Source: Burkholderia cepacia (GTDB taxonomy: Bacteria; Pseudomonadota; Gammaproteobacteria; Burkholderiales; Burkholderiaceae). Taken from it: a DNA stretch of 64,000 bases. The stretch spans positions 372,001 to 436,000 of the forward strand of contig NZ_CP013442.1 of assembly GCF_001718835.1 (NCBI RefSeq), written 5' to 3'. The notes beneath the pieces are model-generated. The model saw only the letters and a list, made by a program, of their open reading frames with translations. It searched no databases and had not been told where the DNA came from. A program made the translations under genes and the position numbers. Positions within the stretch are counted from its first letter, which is position 1, and every line of letters begins with the position of its first letter. Positions 19,169-28,184 of the stretch are shown here, piece by piece.

Positions 19169-20722
19169 TCAGATCCTGCGTTGCTGGCCCTGCCAGTACT
19201 GTTCGCGCAGGTCCTTCTTCAGCACCTTGCCCGCCGTGCTGCGCGGCAGCGCGGCGACGAAATCCACGCTCTTGGGCGCCTTCACCGAGCCGAGCTTCTC
19301 CTTGCACAGCGCAACGAGTTCTTCCGCGCTCACCTGCTGGCCGGCATTGAGCTCGACGACCGCCTTCACCGCTTCGCCCCACTTGTCGTCGGGCACGCCG
19401 ATCACCGCGCAGTCCTGCACGGCTGGGTGCGCCCAGATCACCTGTTCGATCTCGCTCGGATAGACGTTGAAGCCGCCGCTGATGATCATGTCCTTCTTGC
19501 GGTCGGTGATGTGCAGATAGCCGTCGCGATCGAGATGACCGATGTCGCCCGTGTGCAGCCAGCCGTCGACGATCGTCTCGGCCGTCTTGTCCGGCGCGCG
19601 GTAGTAGCCCTTCATCACGAGATCGCCGCGTACGCAGATCTCGCCGGTTTCCCCCTGCCTCAGCAGCTCGCCGCGCTCGCCAACGATCTCGACGCGCACC
19701 AGCGGATTCGGGCGGCCAACCGACGCGAGCCGCGTGTCAGATGCCAGCTTGCCGTCGACGAAATGCTCGGCCGGTGTCAGGTACGAGATCGACGCGGGCG
19801 CCTCGGTCTGCCCGTAGCCGCCCGTCATCACCGGGCCGAATACGTCGATCGCGCGCTTGAGCTTCTCGACCGACATCGGCGCGGCACCGTACAGGAAGTA
19901 GCGCAGCGACGAGAAATCGACCTGCTCGATGCCGGGGATGTCGAGCAGCCGGTAGATCACGGTCGGCGGCAGGAAGAACTCGGTCACGCGGTGCTTGACG
20001 ATCGCGCCGAGCAACAGCGCGGGGTCGGGCTTCGGCAGCACGACCACCGTGCCGCCGCGCGCGGTGCAGGGCAGCGACATCATGCCGGCCGTGTGCGTCA
20101 TCGGCGCCGCGGCGAGATTCACCGGGCGCTCGGCGCCATACGGGCACGCCATCATGAATTGCGCGAAGTACGTCTGCAGCGAACGGTGCGTGTTCATCAC
20201 GCCCTTCGGCGCGCCCGTCGTGCCGCCCGTGGCCGACAGCGCGACGACGTCGTCCATCGCGTAATCGACGACCGGCGGCGTCGCCGGGTGGCGCTCGCTC
20301 CACGCGGCGAGCGACGGAGCCCACGGCAGGTCGGCGTCGAGGCACACCCAGAGCTTCACTTTCGGCAGGCTGGCGCGCAACGTGTCGATCGCGGCCGCGA
20401 ACGCGTGGTGGAAAAACAGCACCTCGCAGTCGAACGCATCAAGCACGTACTGGTTCTCCGCGGGCGTGCTGCGCCCGTTCACCGGGATATACGCGAGTCC
20501 GGCGCGCCACATCCCGAGCGCGCAGCTCCAGCCGATCACGTCGTTGTCGGCCCATACCGCCGCCTTCGCCTCCTTCGCGAAGCCGGCGGCGAGCAGCCCG
20601 TTGGCGATGCGGCACGACAGCTCGCCGATCTCCTGGAACGTGTAGTTGCGATCGTCCTGGATATACGCGATGCCGTTCGGGGCAATGCGCCACCCGCGGT
20701 CGAAGAAATCAATGATCGCCAT
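19169..20722 (-). CDS. Acyl-CoA synthetase (AMP-forming)
   Basis: The 517-residue ANL-superfamily ligase activates a carboxylate to its CoA thioester. The P-loop ATGGTTGAPKGV is at about 164-175, the YGQTEA motif is present, GWLHTGDIGHLDRDGY precedes the hinge (TDRKKDMIISGGFNVYPSEIE), and the catalytic Lys499 is in RSTAGKVLKK. The acyl substrate cannot be assigned; the motif set fits fatty acyl or aryl ligases equally. It lies 41 nt after the saccharopine-dehydrogenase-like gene and 25 nt before the thiolase, so a carboxylic acid intermediate enters CoA-dependent degradation here. Confidence 0.92.
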   Translation of the reverse strand: MAIIDFFDRGWRIAPNGIAYIQDDRNYTFQEIGELSCRIANGLLAAGFAKEAKAAVWADNDVIGWSCALGMWRAGLAYIPVNGRSTPAENQYVLDAFDCEVLFFHHAFAAAIDTLRASLPKVKLWVCLDADLPWAPSLAAWSERHPATPPVVDYAMDDVVALSATGGTTGAPKGVMNTHRSLQTYFAQFMMACPYGAERPVNLAAAPMTHTAGMMSLPCTARGGTVVVLPKPDPALLLGAIVKHRVTEFFLPPTVIYRLLDIPGIEQVDFSSLRYFLYGAAPMSVEKLKRAIDVFGPVMTGGYGQTEAPASISYLTPAEHFVDGKLASDTRLASVGRPNPLVRVEIVGERGELLRQGETGEICVRGDLVMKGYYRAPDKTAETIVDGWLHTGDIGHLDRDGYLHITDRKKDMIISGGFNVYPSEIEQVIWAHPAVQDCAVIGVPDDKWGEAVKAVVELNAGQQVSAEELVALCKEKLGSVKAPKSVDFVAALPRSTAGKVLKKDLREQYWQGQQRRI

Positions 20723-20763
20723 GTCTCGTTGTCCTTATAGTGCGTGACGGCCCGGCGTCGGCA

Positions 20764-21894
20764 TCACAGTTGCGTGACCGTCGCGCGCGCGAGCCCGCGC
20801 TGTTCGAGGAAGCCGAGCAGGTAGCGATGGCCGAATGCCTTCGAGCCCGACGCGAAGCCGGTGCGCGCGGTATCGCCGTCGAGCAGCCTGAGCACGCCGG
20901 CCGCGTGAATCGCGCCCGTCGAGATGTACGGCGTCACGCCGTGCACGGTCGCGCGCACCGCCGCGAGCTGGCCGCGGCCGATCGCGAAATCGACGCTGCG
21001 CTGGATCGTCGTGCGCTCGCGCGGCGGCATCGTCGGCGTGGTCGACGCGACGACCTGCTTCAGCACTTCGTCCTGCTGCTCGCGCGGCAGGTGCCTGTAT
21101 TCGGCTTCCCACTTCTGCCCGAACTGGTGCACCAGCTTCATCACGTTGTTGTCGTAGAAACCCACGCACGAGATGCAGCTGCGCACGCGCGCATCGTGTT
21201 CGAAGTAGACGGGCAGCGACGTGCCGCCCCACGGCAGGCAGAACACCGGCTGCATCAGCTCGGGGGTCGCGACGGTGAACGATGCGTCCGCGGCGTGCGG
21301 CACGAGCGCCTTCTCCCACAGGTAGCAGGATTCGTGGCGCGCGCCGTCGAAGATCGTCGCGGTCGAGCCGATGCTCACGCCGGCCGCGCCGCGCGGGCCG
21401 CGCGTCAGCGTGGCCGTCTCCAGCGCATCGATGCCCGGCGTTTCGAGCGCGAGCTCGGCGGCGATCTCGGCGAACGTGTACATGTACGCGTTCGACGACG
21501 ACACCAGCAGGCCGGCCTGGCGGTACTGCTCGCCGAACTGGTCACGCACCGCGCGGATATACGACTGTTCGCCGGTCGTATCGAGATGGTGACAGCCGGC
21601 CTTCAGCGCGGCCTCGACGCCGACAAGCCCGAAGCTCGAGAACGGCCCGACCGTGTTGCATACCACCTTCGCACCGCGGAAAGCCTTCACGAGCGCATCG
21701 ACGTCGTGCTCGGCTTCGATGATTTCGTATTGCGCGGATTCGAGGCGCACGACGCGCTGCGCCATCATTTCCTTCGCGCGGCCCGCATTGCGCGCGACCG
21801 CCGTGAACGGGATGTTCTGGTCGATCAGCCAGTCCATGATCAACATGCCGGTGTAACCGCTTGCGCCATAAACGACGACGGGGTGCTTAGCCAT
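20764..21894 (-). CDS. Saccharopine dehydrogenase-like NAD(P)-binding protein
   Basis: The product is 376 residues. A Rossmann fold opens the protein (VVVYGASGYTGMLIMDWL), followed by NTVGPFSSFG and LDTTGEQSY, which are typical of the saccharopine dehydrogenase/trans-acting enoyl reductase superfamily. True saccharopine dehydrogenase is unlikely given the lipid-type neighbours; other members reduce acyl chains or act on lipid-like substrates. ATG at 21894 is the first gene start after module B, leaving about an 80-nt leader. The reaction is unknown. Confidence 0.8.
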   Translation of the reverse strand: MAKHPVVVYGASGYTGMLIMDWLIDQNIPFTAVARNAGRAKEMMAQRVVRLESAQYEIIEAEHDVDALVKAFRGAKVVCNTVGPFSSFGLVGVEAALKAGCHHLDTTGEQSYIRAVRDQFGEQYRQAGLLVSSSNAYMYTFAEIAAELALETPGIDALETATLTRGPRGAAGVSIGSTATIFDGARHESCYLWEKALVPHAADASFTVATPELMQPVFCLPWGGTSLPVYFEHDARVRSCISCVGFYDNNVMKLVHQFGQKWEAEYRHLPREQQDEVLKQVVASTTPTMPPRERTTIQRSVDFAIGRGQLAAVRATVHGVTPYISTGAIHAAGVLRLLDGDTARTGFASGSKAFGHRYLLGFLEQRGLARATVTQL

Positions 21895-21980
21895 GCTTGT
21901 CTCCTGAAACTCGAGTGGTGATGAATCGGATCGATCAAACTTTGCCGATGTTGCCGGGACCGGATGCCGGCCGCGCATTT

Positions 21981-22014
21981 CTAGAACACATTGCCAATGT
22001 TAGGTCATCATGAC
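21981..22014 (-). promoter_or_regulatory. Shared promoter/operator module B
   Basis: On the minus strand, ATGACC (22003-22008) and TTCTAG (21981-21986) are 16 nt apart. GTCAT-c-ATGAC is at 22004-22014. A second perfect palindrome, ACATTG-c-CAATGT (21988-22000), fills the spacer. The upstream 18 nt are the same as in module A, while the spacer resembles module C. Confidence 0.7.
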
Positions 22015-22030
22015 AAACAAATGGGCGAAC

Positions 22031-22053
22031 AAAAAGACCGGGTATTCCCTGCC
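22031..22053 (-). terminator. Degenerate copy of the shared terminator (after cytochrome c1)
   Basis: GACCGGG-tatt-CCCTGCC followed by TTTTT on the minus strand matches the position and loop of the other three terminators but has two stem mismatches. It lies about 130 nt past the cytochrome c1 stop and is probably weak. Confidence 0.5.
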
Positions 22054-22185
22054 CTGCCGACCTTTCGCGAACTCGTCCGAACCGTCGCGCACGGCCGTCG
22101 TCGCGGCGTCGCAGGCCCGGTGCGCAACGTGGCGCGTGCCGCGAACCGATCCCATTTCGTCTGCCTCGTCGTGGTTGCGCCGGAC

Positions 22186-22866
22186 CTAACGAACCGCGCC
22201 GTCCGCCTGCCCGGGCGACGCGCTGGCCAGGTAGTGCGCCACCGCCCGGATGTCGTCGCCCGACAACGTCGCGGCCAAGCCGTTCATCGCACCGGTCGGA
22301 TCCCTGCGCTCGCCCGTCTTGAACGCGGCTAGCTGGGTCGCGAGGTAAATCTCCCCCTGGCCCGCGAGTCGCGGCGCCTGATCCCTGCCCATCAGCGTCG
22401 CGCCGTGGCAGGCCTGGCAACTCCTGGACTGGATCAGGGCCATCCCGCGCTTGTCGAGCGCCGCGTCGGCCGGAACGTCCTCGTTGCGGGTCGGGGTCTG
22501 CCGCGCGAAATAGGCAGCCAGCGTCTTGACCTGCCCGTCGTCGAGATCCCGTGCAAGCGGTCCCATATACGGGTTGTGCCGCTGCTCCGACGCGAACGCT
22601 CGAAGTTGGGCCGCGAGATACGCCTCGGGCTGGCCGGACAGCGACGGATACCATGAATTGAACGACTGGCCGCGTGCGCCGTGGCAGAAGAAGCAGGTCT
22701 CCTGCGGCTGCGGCCATGCGTCGCCGTTGGCCTTGTCGGCTTCGCCGATCGCGGCCATCGCTTTCTCGAAACGCATTCCGTCAAGGATGTCGCGCCCATG
22801 GAGCGCGCCCGCGCCCGCCAATGCGACGATTGCCACGACGGCGCCGATGATCATTCCGCGCTTCAT
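22186..22866 (-). CDS. Diheme cytochrome c (partner of amine oxidase 1)
   Basis: The product is 226 residues. An N-terminal hydrophobic segment (about 4-22) serves as signal or anchor, and two c-type haem sites follow: CFFCH at 58-62 and CQACH at 150-154. The two-domain layout resembles cytochrome c4/c553. Its ATG directly abuts the TAA stop of the amine oxidase gene (TAAATG), so translation is coupled. By analogy with NicA2/CycN of nicotine catabolism, it is likely to be the periplasmic electron acceptor of that flavoprotein (inference). Confidence 0.92.
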   Translation of the reverse strand: MKRGMIIGAVVAIVALAGAGALHGRDILDGMRFEKAMAAIGEADKANGDAWPQPQETCFFCHGARGQSFNSWYPSLSGQPEAYLAAQLRAFASEQRHNPYMGPLARDLDDGQVKTLAAYFARQTPTRNEDVPADAALDKRGMALIQSRSCQACHGATLMGRDQAPRLAGQGEIYLATQLAAFKTGERRDPTGAMNGLAATLSGDDIRAVAHYLASASPGQADGAVR

Positions 22867-24369
22867 TTACACCCTCACGCTGCGTTGTGCCAGCTTGCCG
22901 AGCGCCTGCAACGCCGCGCGGTGCCCGGATCGCACCGCGCCATCCATCGCGCCGGCCCAGATGTCGGCGGTCTCGGTGCCCGACCAGATCAACCGGCCGG
23001 CCTCCGGACGCAGGAACTTGCCCCATTTCGTCCAGAAGCCGGGCGGCAGTGGGTGGATGCACTGCAGCGTCCACGGATCGACGCGGCCCCAGTCGTAGTC
23101 GTGGAACTGCGTGGGATGCAGCGCCTTTGCGCCGAACGCCTTCGCATAGATGACCGACAACGTCCGTTCGGCGGCCTTCGGCTCGGCCGGCAGCGCGCCC
23201 GGCGCGACGAACGCGGCGAGCACGCCGACCGAGCCGTCCGGCGGCGAGTTGTCGTACGCCATGAACACCGGGCCGCCGACCTCGAAGATCTGTCCGTTGT
23301 AGCCGTCGTCGCGCCAGAACGGCTGGTCGTACACGTGCACCGTCTTGCGCATCGGCGCATTCGCCGGCCAGTTCCGCTGCAACTGCGCGCGGCCGTCCGG
23401 CAGCGGCGGATCGAACACGATCTGCTGGCACAGCGCCGGATTGAGCGCAACGATCACCCGCCGTGCACGCAGCACGCCGCGATCGGTCTGCACGTCGACC
23501 ACGTCGCGATCCCAGCTCGAGATCTTGCGCACCGGGCAGGACAGCCGGACCTTGCCGCCGAGTTCGCGCGCCATTTTAGTGCTGAGCACCTGCGAGCCGC
23601 CGACGAAGCGCGTTTCCTGTGCGCCGCCCTTGGTCGATTCGAGCTTCGCGTAGTCGCAATCGGCGCTGTTGATCATCGACAGGTAGTGCAGCAGCCCGAG
23701 CTGGGCCGGTGCGCCGCCGAGCGACAGCTTCGCCGCGAGGCCGAGGAAGTAGCCGTCCTCGTAGGTCACGCCCTGCTTGAGCAGCCAGTCGCCGTAGGTC
23801 AGCTTGTCGAGCTCCGACGCGTGCTGCGCGGTCCACGGCTCGCGCGACGGCACGCCGCGTGCGAGTGCACCAAGCTTCGCGCCGATCGCGTCGTCGCCGC
23901 CCGAGCCGCCGTGGAAATCCTGGGCAACGCGCGCGTCGCCGGCCAGCACGACGGTCTTGCCCGCGTAATATGTCGGAAACGTATCGACCCCGAGTTCGCG
24001 TGCGAGATCGGCAATCGCCGTCTGCCCCGGGCCAATCCATTGGCCGCCGGCTTCGGACACCACGCCGTGCCCGAGATCGTGGTTGTAGGTCCGCCCGCCG
24101 ACCCGGTTGCGCGCCTCCAGCACCACGAACGATTCGCATCCGGCGCGCTTCAGGTCACGCGCGGCGGTCAACCCCGCGAGCCCGGCGCCGATGATGACGA
24201 CGTCCAGCACGTCGCGGTTCGCGGAGGGCGCTGTCGCGCCCTCCGCCAGCGACACCTCGCCCGCGGCCAGCGACACGGCGCCCACGGCCGCGAGACGAAG
24301 GATCTGACGCCGGGTCTGCGTATCGGGCGAGTGCTGCCGATCCCGCCTCTTTACTCCAAGGATTTTCAT
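22867..24369 (-). CDS. Tat-exported flavin amine oxidase/dehydrogenase (AO1)
   Basis: The product is 500 residues. The twin-arginine signal TRRQILRLAAVGAVSLA has Arg20-Arg21. The FAD-binding GAGLAG is at 61-66, then VVLEARNRVGGRTYN and, at the C terminus, SGTETADIWAGAMDGAVRSG. It belongs to the flavin monoamine oxidase family. Export in folded form and tight coupling to a diheme cytochrome c suggest a periplasmic amine dehydrogenase rather than an O2-using oxidase. A paralogue of similar length with the same partner type lies at 35.3-36.8 kb. The amine substrate is unknown. Confidence 0.9.
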   Translation of the reverse strand: MKILGVKRRDRQHSPDTQTRRQILRLAAVGAVSLAAGEVSLAEGATAPSANRDVLDVVIIGAGLAGLTAARDLKRAGCESFVVLEARNRVGGRTYNHDLGHGVVSEAGGQWIGPGQTAIADLARELGVDTFPTYYAGKTVVLAGDARVAQDFHGGSGGDDAIGAKLGALARGVPSREPWTAQHASELDKLTYGDWLLKQGVTYEDGYFLGLAAKLSLGGAPAQLGLLHYLSMINSADCDYAKLESTKGGAQETRFVGGSQVLSTKMARELGGKVRLSCPVRKISSWDRDVVDVQTDRGVLRARRVIVALNPALCQQIVFDPPLPDGRAQLQRNWPANAPMRKTVHVYDQPFWRDDGYNGQIFEVGGPVFMAYDNSPPDGSVGVLAAFVAPGALPAEPKAAERTLSVIYAKAFGAKALHPTQFHDYDWGRVDPWTLQCIHPLPPGFWTKWGKFLRPEAGRLIWSGTETADIWAGAMDGAVRSGHRAALQALGKLAQRSVRV

Positions 24370-24435
24370 CGCACCTTTCCTTTCTCCGTTTTTATCAGGA
24401 TCACTGATTCATCTACGCAGACAGGTCGAGCGTGC

Positions 24436-25401
24436 TCACTGCGACGCAAGCACGCCGTCCTGCGAAAACAGCACCGGCTTGCCGCGCGCGTCGATCAGCG
24501 CGGCGGTGAGCGTCGCGCGATCCGCGCGCTGCGCGAGCTCGAACGATTCGCCGTTCGCACGCTGCGTCAACACCAGCCCGTCGAGTCCGACCGCAAGCAG
24601 CCCGTTTCCGGTCGCGACGACGTCGGTGATCGAGCTTTTCGTGCGTGGATTCAACGGCGCCCACGTCGCGCCGCCGTCGCGGCTCTCGAACAGGCTGCCA
24701 AGCAGCCCGCCGACCACGATCCGGCCGTCCGGCATCGCGACGCCCGACCACAACGTGCCCTTGCCGCCCGTCGGCAGATAGGTCCAGTTCGCGCCGCCGT
24801 CGGCCGACTTCAGCACCATCCCCTGTTCGGACACGATGTAAAGCGCCTGCCCGGCGTCGGCGAACACGTGATAGAGATTGCGGTCGGCCTTGCCGCCGCC
24901 CGGCGGCTTCGGCAGCGTCGTGCGCGCCCACGTCTTGCCGCCGTCGTGCGTCTGCAGCATCAGCGACCACAGGCCGACGGCGATGCCGTCCCGCGCATTC
25001 GTGAACAGCACCGAGAACAGCGGCTGGTCGACCGACGTGTCGAGCCGCTGCGTGACCCACGTGTCGCCGCCATCGTCGGTCGCGAGAATCGCGCCCCACT
25101 GGCCCACCGCCCAGCCGTGCTTCGCATCCGCGAACGTGATGGCCGACAGGGTCGCCGACACGGGCACGCGCTGCGACTGCCGCCACGTGCGCCCATCGTC
25201 GTCCGACAGCAGGATCACGCCGTGCTCGCCGACGGCGACGACGCGCCGGCCGGCGCGCGTCGCGTCCGTCAGCATCATGCGGGTGGGTGCGGCCCACGCG
25301 TGGGCCGGCTTCGCGGTCCAGTCGGCGACCGTTCCATGGGATTGCGCGAAGGCCGCCGCGGCGGCGCAGAGCGCGGTACAGGCAACGAGCGTCTTGATCA
25401 T
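24436..25401 (-). CDS. YCF48/BNR-repeat beta-propeller protein
   Basis: The product is 321 residues with a signal peptide (MIKTLVACTALCAAAAAFA) and repeated Asp-box/BNR-like motifs: SDDDGRTWRQ, TDDGGDTWVT, THDGGKTWAR, SADGGANWTY and SRDGGATWAP. This is the fold of the photosystem II assembly factor YCF48, here in a secreted form. Such proteins are often found beside RND/MMPL, DUF1302 and DUF1329 genes in catabolic clusters; the molecular role is not known. ATG at 25401 is preferred because the signal peptide starts there. A shortened paralogue lies directly upstream. Confidence 0.85.
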   Translation of the reverse strand: MIKTLVACTALCAAAAAFAQSHGTVADWTAKPAHAWAAPTRMMLTDATRAGRRVVAVGEHGVILLSDDDGRTWRQSQRVPVSATLSAITFADAKHGWAVGQWGAILATDDGGDTWVTQRLDTSVDQPLFSVLFTNARDGIAVGLWSLMLQTHDGGKTWARTTLPKPPGGGKADRNLYHVFADAGQALYIVSEQGMVLKSADGGANWTYLPTGGKGTLWSGVAMPDGRIVVGGLLGSLFESRDGGATWAPLNPRTKSSITDVVATGNGLLAVGLDGLVLTQRANGESFELAQRADRATLTAALIDARGKPVLFSQDGVLASQ

Positions 25402-25446
25402 GGATGAACCTCCGTAGTGGTGTGCGCGGGCTTCAGTGGCTGAACA
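25388..25446. repeat. 59-bp direct repeat, copy 1
   Basis: It is identical to 25716-25774, exactly 328 bp away. It covers the start of the YCF48-like gene, the leader and the last five codons plus stop of the upstream frame, marking a tandem duplication. Confidence 0.95.
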
Positions 25447-25729
25447 AGCCAGCCAGGCCGAACCTCGCATCGCCGACCGCAACGGCCGACAGCGTCGCCG
25501 ATACCGGCACGCGATGCGCCTGCCGCCAGGTCTTGCCGTCGTCGTCCGACACCAGAACGACGCCGTTCGCGTCGACGGCGGCGATGCGCGCGCCGGCGCG
25601 CGGTGTATCGCTCGGCTCGGTCCGCGCGCGGGTCGGCTTCGCGGTCCGGTCCGCAACCGATCCATGGAACGGCGCAAATGCCTCCGCGGCGGCGCAAAGC
25701 GCGGCACAGGCAACAAGCGTCTTGATCAT
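25433..25729 (-). CDS. Short chimeric YCF48-like paralogue created by tandem duplication
   Basis: The product is 98 residues. The signal peptide and first BNR-like motif (SDDDGKTWRQ) are clearly related to the full-length YCF48-like neighbour. After about residue 92 the frame runs into GLFSH-stop, the same last residues as the RND/MMPL protein. The sequence therefore joins the 5' part of a YCF48-like gene to the 3' tip of the RND gene. The two N-terminal parts now differ at many residues although the leader DNA is identical. It may be a non-functional by-product of duplication or a small secreted protein. Confidence 0.7.
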   Translation of the reverse strand: MIKTLVACAALCAAAEAFAPFHGSVADRTAKPTRARTEPSDTPRAGARIAAVDANGVVLVSDDDGKTWRQAHRVPVSATLSAVAVGDARFGLAGLFSH

Positions 25730-25774
25730 GGATGAACCTCCGTAGTGGTGTGCGCGGGCTTCAGTGGCTGAACA
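25716..25774. repeat. 59-bp direct repeat, copy 2
   Basis: It is identical to 25388-25446. It contains the real end of the RND/MMPL gene, its intergenic leader and the start of the short YCF48-like gene. Confidence 0.95.
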
Positions 25775-28121
25775 GGCCCGGCGCGCGGGCAGGCTTGCGG
25801 CGCGGGAACCAGCGCTCGAGCAGCGACGCGAGCGCGGGCAGCGCGGTCATCGCCATCACCAGGTTCACGATGAACATGAACGCGAGCAGCTTGCCCATGT
25901 CGGCCTGGAACTTGAGCGCCGAGAAGCTCCACGTCGCGACGCCGATCGCCAGCGTGATCGCGGTGAAGATCGTGGCCACGCCCACTTCGAGCATCGCGTG
26001 CTGCACGGCCTTCACGATGTCCTGCCCGCCCGCGAGATGCACCTGCAGCCGGTTGTAGATGTAGAACGCGTAATCGACGCCGATGCCGACCGCCAGCACC
26101 ATCACCGGCAACGTCGCGACGGTCAGCCCGATCTGCAGCTCCTTCATGAACCAGTAGCCGATGAAGGTCGCGACCGACAGCGGCACGCAGCACGCAAGCA
26201 TCGCGCGCCAGTCGCGGTAGGCCAGGAACACGAGCACCAGGATCGCCGCATACACGTAGAGCATCATCGGCAGCTCGCTCTTCTCGACTTCGTCGTTCGT
26301 GGCGGCCAGCACCCCGGCATTGCCGGCCGCGAGGCGAATTCCGATGCCCGGGAACGGATGCGACGCGCGGTACTGCTTCACGTCGTCGAGGATGCGGTTG
26401 ATCGTCGTCGCCTTGTGATCGGTCAGGAACAGGTGCACGGCCGTCATCCCGCAGTCGCGGCTCATGAAGCCCTTCAAGCGCGACGCGTCGACCGATACCG
26501 CGCCGTAGTTCTCGGCGGCGATCGGCACGACGTTCATCTTCGGGAAATCCTCGTTGTAGCCCTGGTTGTACGCGCGCAGCATCGCCGAATACGACTGCAC
26601 CGACACGACGCCCGGCTCGGTCTTCATCGCGGCCGAGAAGTCGTCCTCATACAGGCCGACCGCCGGGTTGTCGCATGCCTTGCCGGTCGATTCGATCGCC
26701 ACCGTCAGCCAGTCGAGGCCCATGTCGTAGCTGCCGGCGATCGACGTCGCGTCGCGGTTGAAGCGCGCGTCCGCGCGCAGCTCCGGCGCACCCGGCTGCA
26801 GCGTGCCGATCACGCGATCGCGGCTTTGCCACGCGGCGAGCGCGAAGATCGCCACCGTCGCCGCGACGGTCACGCCTGCATACTTCGGCTGCGCGATGCG
26901 TGCGAGCCCGCGCAGCCACGCCGAGCGCCGCTCGCCGCGCTTCAGCGAGTTGTCCGCATAGGTTTTGGTGAAGTTGAAGCACGATGCGGCGACGGGCAGC
27001 AGGATCAGGTTCGTGACGATCTTGTAGGCCACGCCGAGCGACGCGGTGATCGCCAGTTCGCGCACCATCGGAATCGGGATCAGCAGCAGCGTGATGAACG
27101 ACACGAACGCGGTGATCAGCGCGAGCACGCCGGGGATCAGCAGGCCGCTGAAGCTGTGGCGCGCCGCATCGAACGAACTCTGCCCGTGCGCGATCTCGCG
27201 GACGATGAAGTTCACCTGCTGCACGCCATGCGACACGCCGATCGCGAACACGAGGAACGGCACGAGCACCGCGAGCGGATCGAGGCCGAAGCCGAGCAGC
27301 TTCAGGGTGCCGAACTGCCATACGAGCGACGTCAGCGAGCACGCGACCAGCAGCACCGTGAAGCGCACCGAATGGCAATACCAGTACACCGCGAGCGTGG
27401 TCAGCAGCAGCGCGACCGCGCAGAAGCCGAGCACGGCCGTCGCGCCGTCGGCAATATCGCCGATCTGTTTCGCGAAGCCGATGATCTGGACGTCATAGCC
27501 GGCATCCTCGAACGGCTTGCGGATCTTCTCCTCGAGCAGGTGATTGAATGCCACGTAGTCGAGCACCTTGCCGGCGCTGTCGCGCTCGTTCAGCTCGGCC
27601 GTGATCATCGCGCTGTCCTCGCCGTGCGACACGAGCGTGCCGACGTAGCCGCCGAGCGTCGTCGCGCGGCGGATATTCGCGACGATCTCCAGCGTCAGCT
27701 GGTCGGGCGTAATGGTGCCCGAGATGATCGGCTCGGCGCGAAACCCTTCGTCGGTCACTTCGTTGACGAACGCGTTCGGCGTCCACAACGAGCGCACGCC
27801 GATCCGGTCGACGTTCGGCAGGTACGTGACGGCCTGCGTGACGTCGTACAGCCGCGTCAATCCGTCAGGCGTCCAGATCGAACCTTTCCGGGCGCGCACG
27901 ACCACCGTGATCCGGTTCGCGCCGAGCAGGTCGTTCCGGTATTGCTGGAACGTGCGGATGTACTCGTGCCCGATCGGCATCTGTTTTTCGAAGCCGGCAT
28001 CCATGCGCAGTTGCACGGCGAATACGGCCATCGCGACGGTGAACAACGCGATCGCCGCGAGCACGATCGCGCGGTGACCGAAGAAAAGCCTTTCCAGGCG
28101 ACTGACCAGACGATTGAGCAC
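25761..28121 (-). CDS. RND/MMPL superfamily transporter
   Basis: The product is a 786-residue polytopic membrane protein with the RND two-fold layout. Membrane segments lie near 20-37, 230-400 and 430-450, and again at about 620-780, with two large periplasmic loops. It is shorter than HAE1 efflux pumps and closer to the MMPL/hydrophobic-substrate RND group. Its neighbours (DUF1302, DUF1329, YCF48) form a set that recurs in catabolic clusters for hydrophobic compounds. The direction of transport is not known; moving a lipid-like substrate across the envelope is inferred. The C-terminal GLFSH tip is duplicated in the next gene. Confidence 0.88.
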   Translation of the reverse strand: MLNRLVSRLERLFFGHRAIVLAAIALFTVAMAVFAVQLRMDAGFEKQMPIGHEYIRTFQQYRNDLLGANRITVVVRARKGSIWTPDGLTRLYDVTQAVTYLPNVDRIGVRSLWTPNAFVNEVTDEGFRAEPIISGTITPDQLTLEIVANIRRATTLGGYVGTLVSHGEDSAMITAELNERDSAGKVLDYVAFNHLLEEKIRKPFEDAGYDVQIIGFAKQIGDIADGATAVLGFCAVALLLTTLAVYWYCHSVRFTVLLVACSLTSLVWQFGTLKLLGFGLDPLAVLVPFLVFAIGVSHGVQQVNFIVREIAHGQSSFDAARHSFSGLLIPGVLALITAFVSFITLLLIPIPMVRELAITASLGVAYKIVTNLILLPVAASCFNFTKTYADNSLKRGERRSAWLRGLARIAQPKYAGVTVAATVAIFALAAWQSRDRVIGTLQPGAPELRADARFNRDATSIAGSYDMGLDWLTVAIESTGKACDNPAVGLYEDDFSAAMKTEPGVVSVQSYSAMLRAYNQGYNEDFPKMNVVPIAAENYGAVSVDASRLKGFMSRDCGMTAVHLFLTDHKATTINRILDDVKQYRASHPFPGIGIRLAAGNAGVLAATNDEVEKSELPMMLYVYAAILVLVFLAYRDWRAMLACCVPLSVATFIGYWFMKELQIGLTVATLPVMVLAVGIGVDYAFYIYNRLQVHLAGGQDIVKAVQHAMLEVGVATIFTAITLAIGVATWSFSALKFQADMGKLLAFMFIVNLVMAMTALPALASLLERWFPRRKPARAPGLFSH

Positions 28122-28184
28122 GACATTACCCCTTCATGTATTCCGGCGGCGCACGACGTGCGCCGTCTCCCATGGGTTCCCCCG

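Noticed and set aside
20764..21894. Lysine catabolism (saccharopine dehydrogenase)
   Set aside because: Only the Rossmann superfamily matches; its operon partners are an acyl-CoA ligase and a thiolase, and no lysine genes are nearby.
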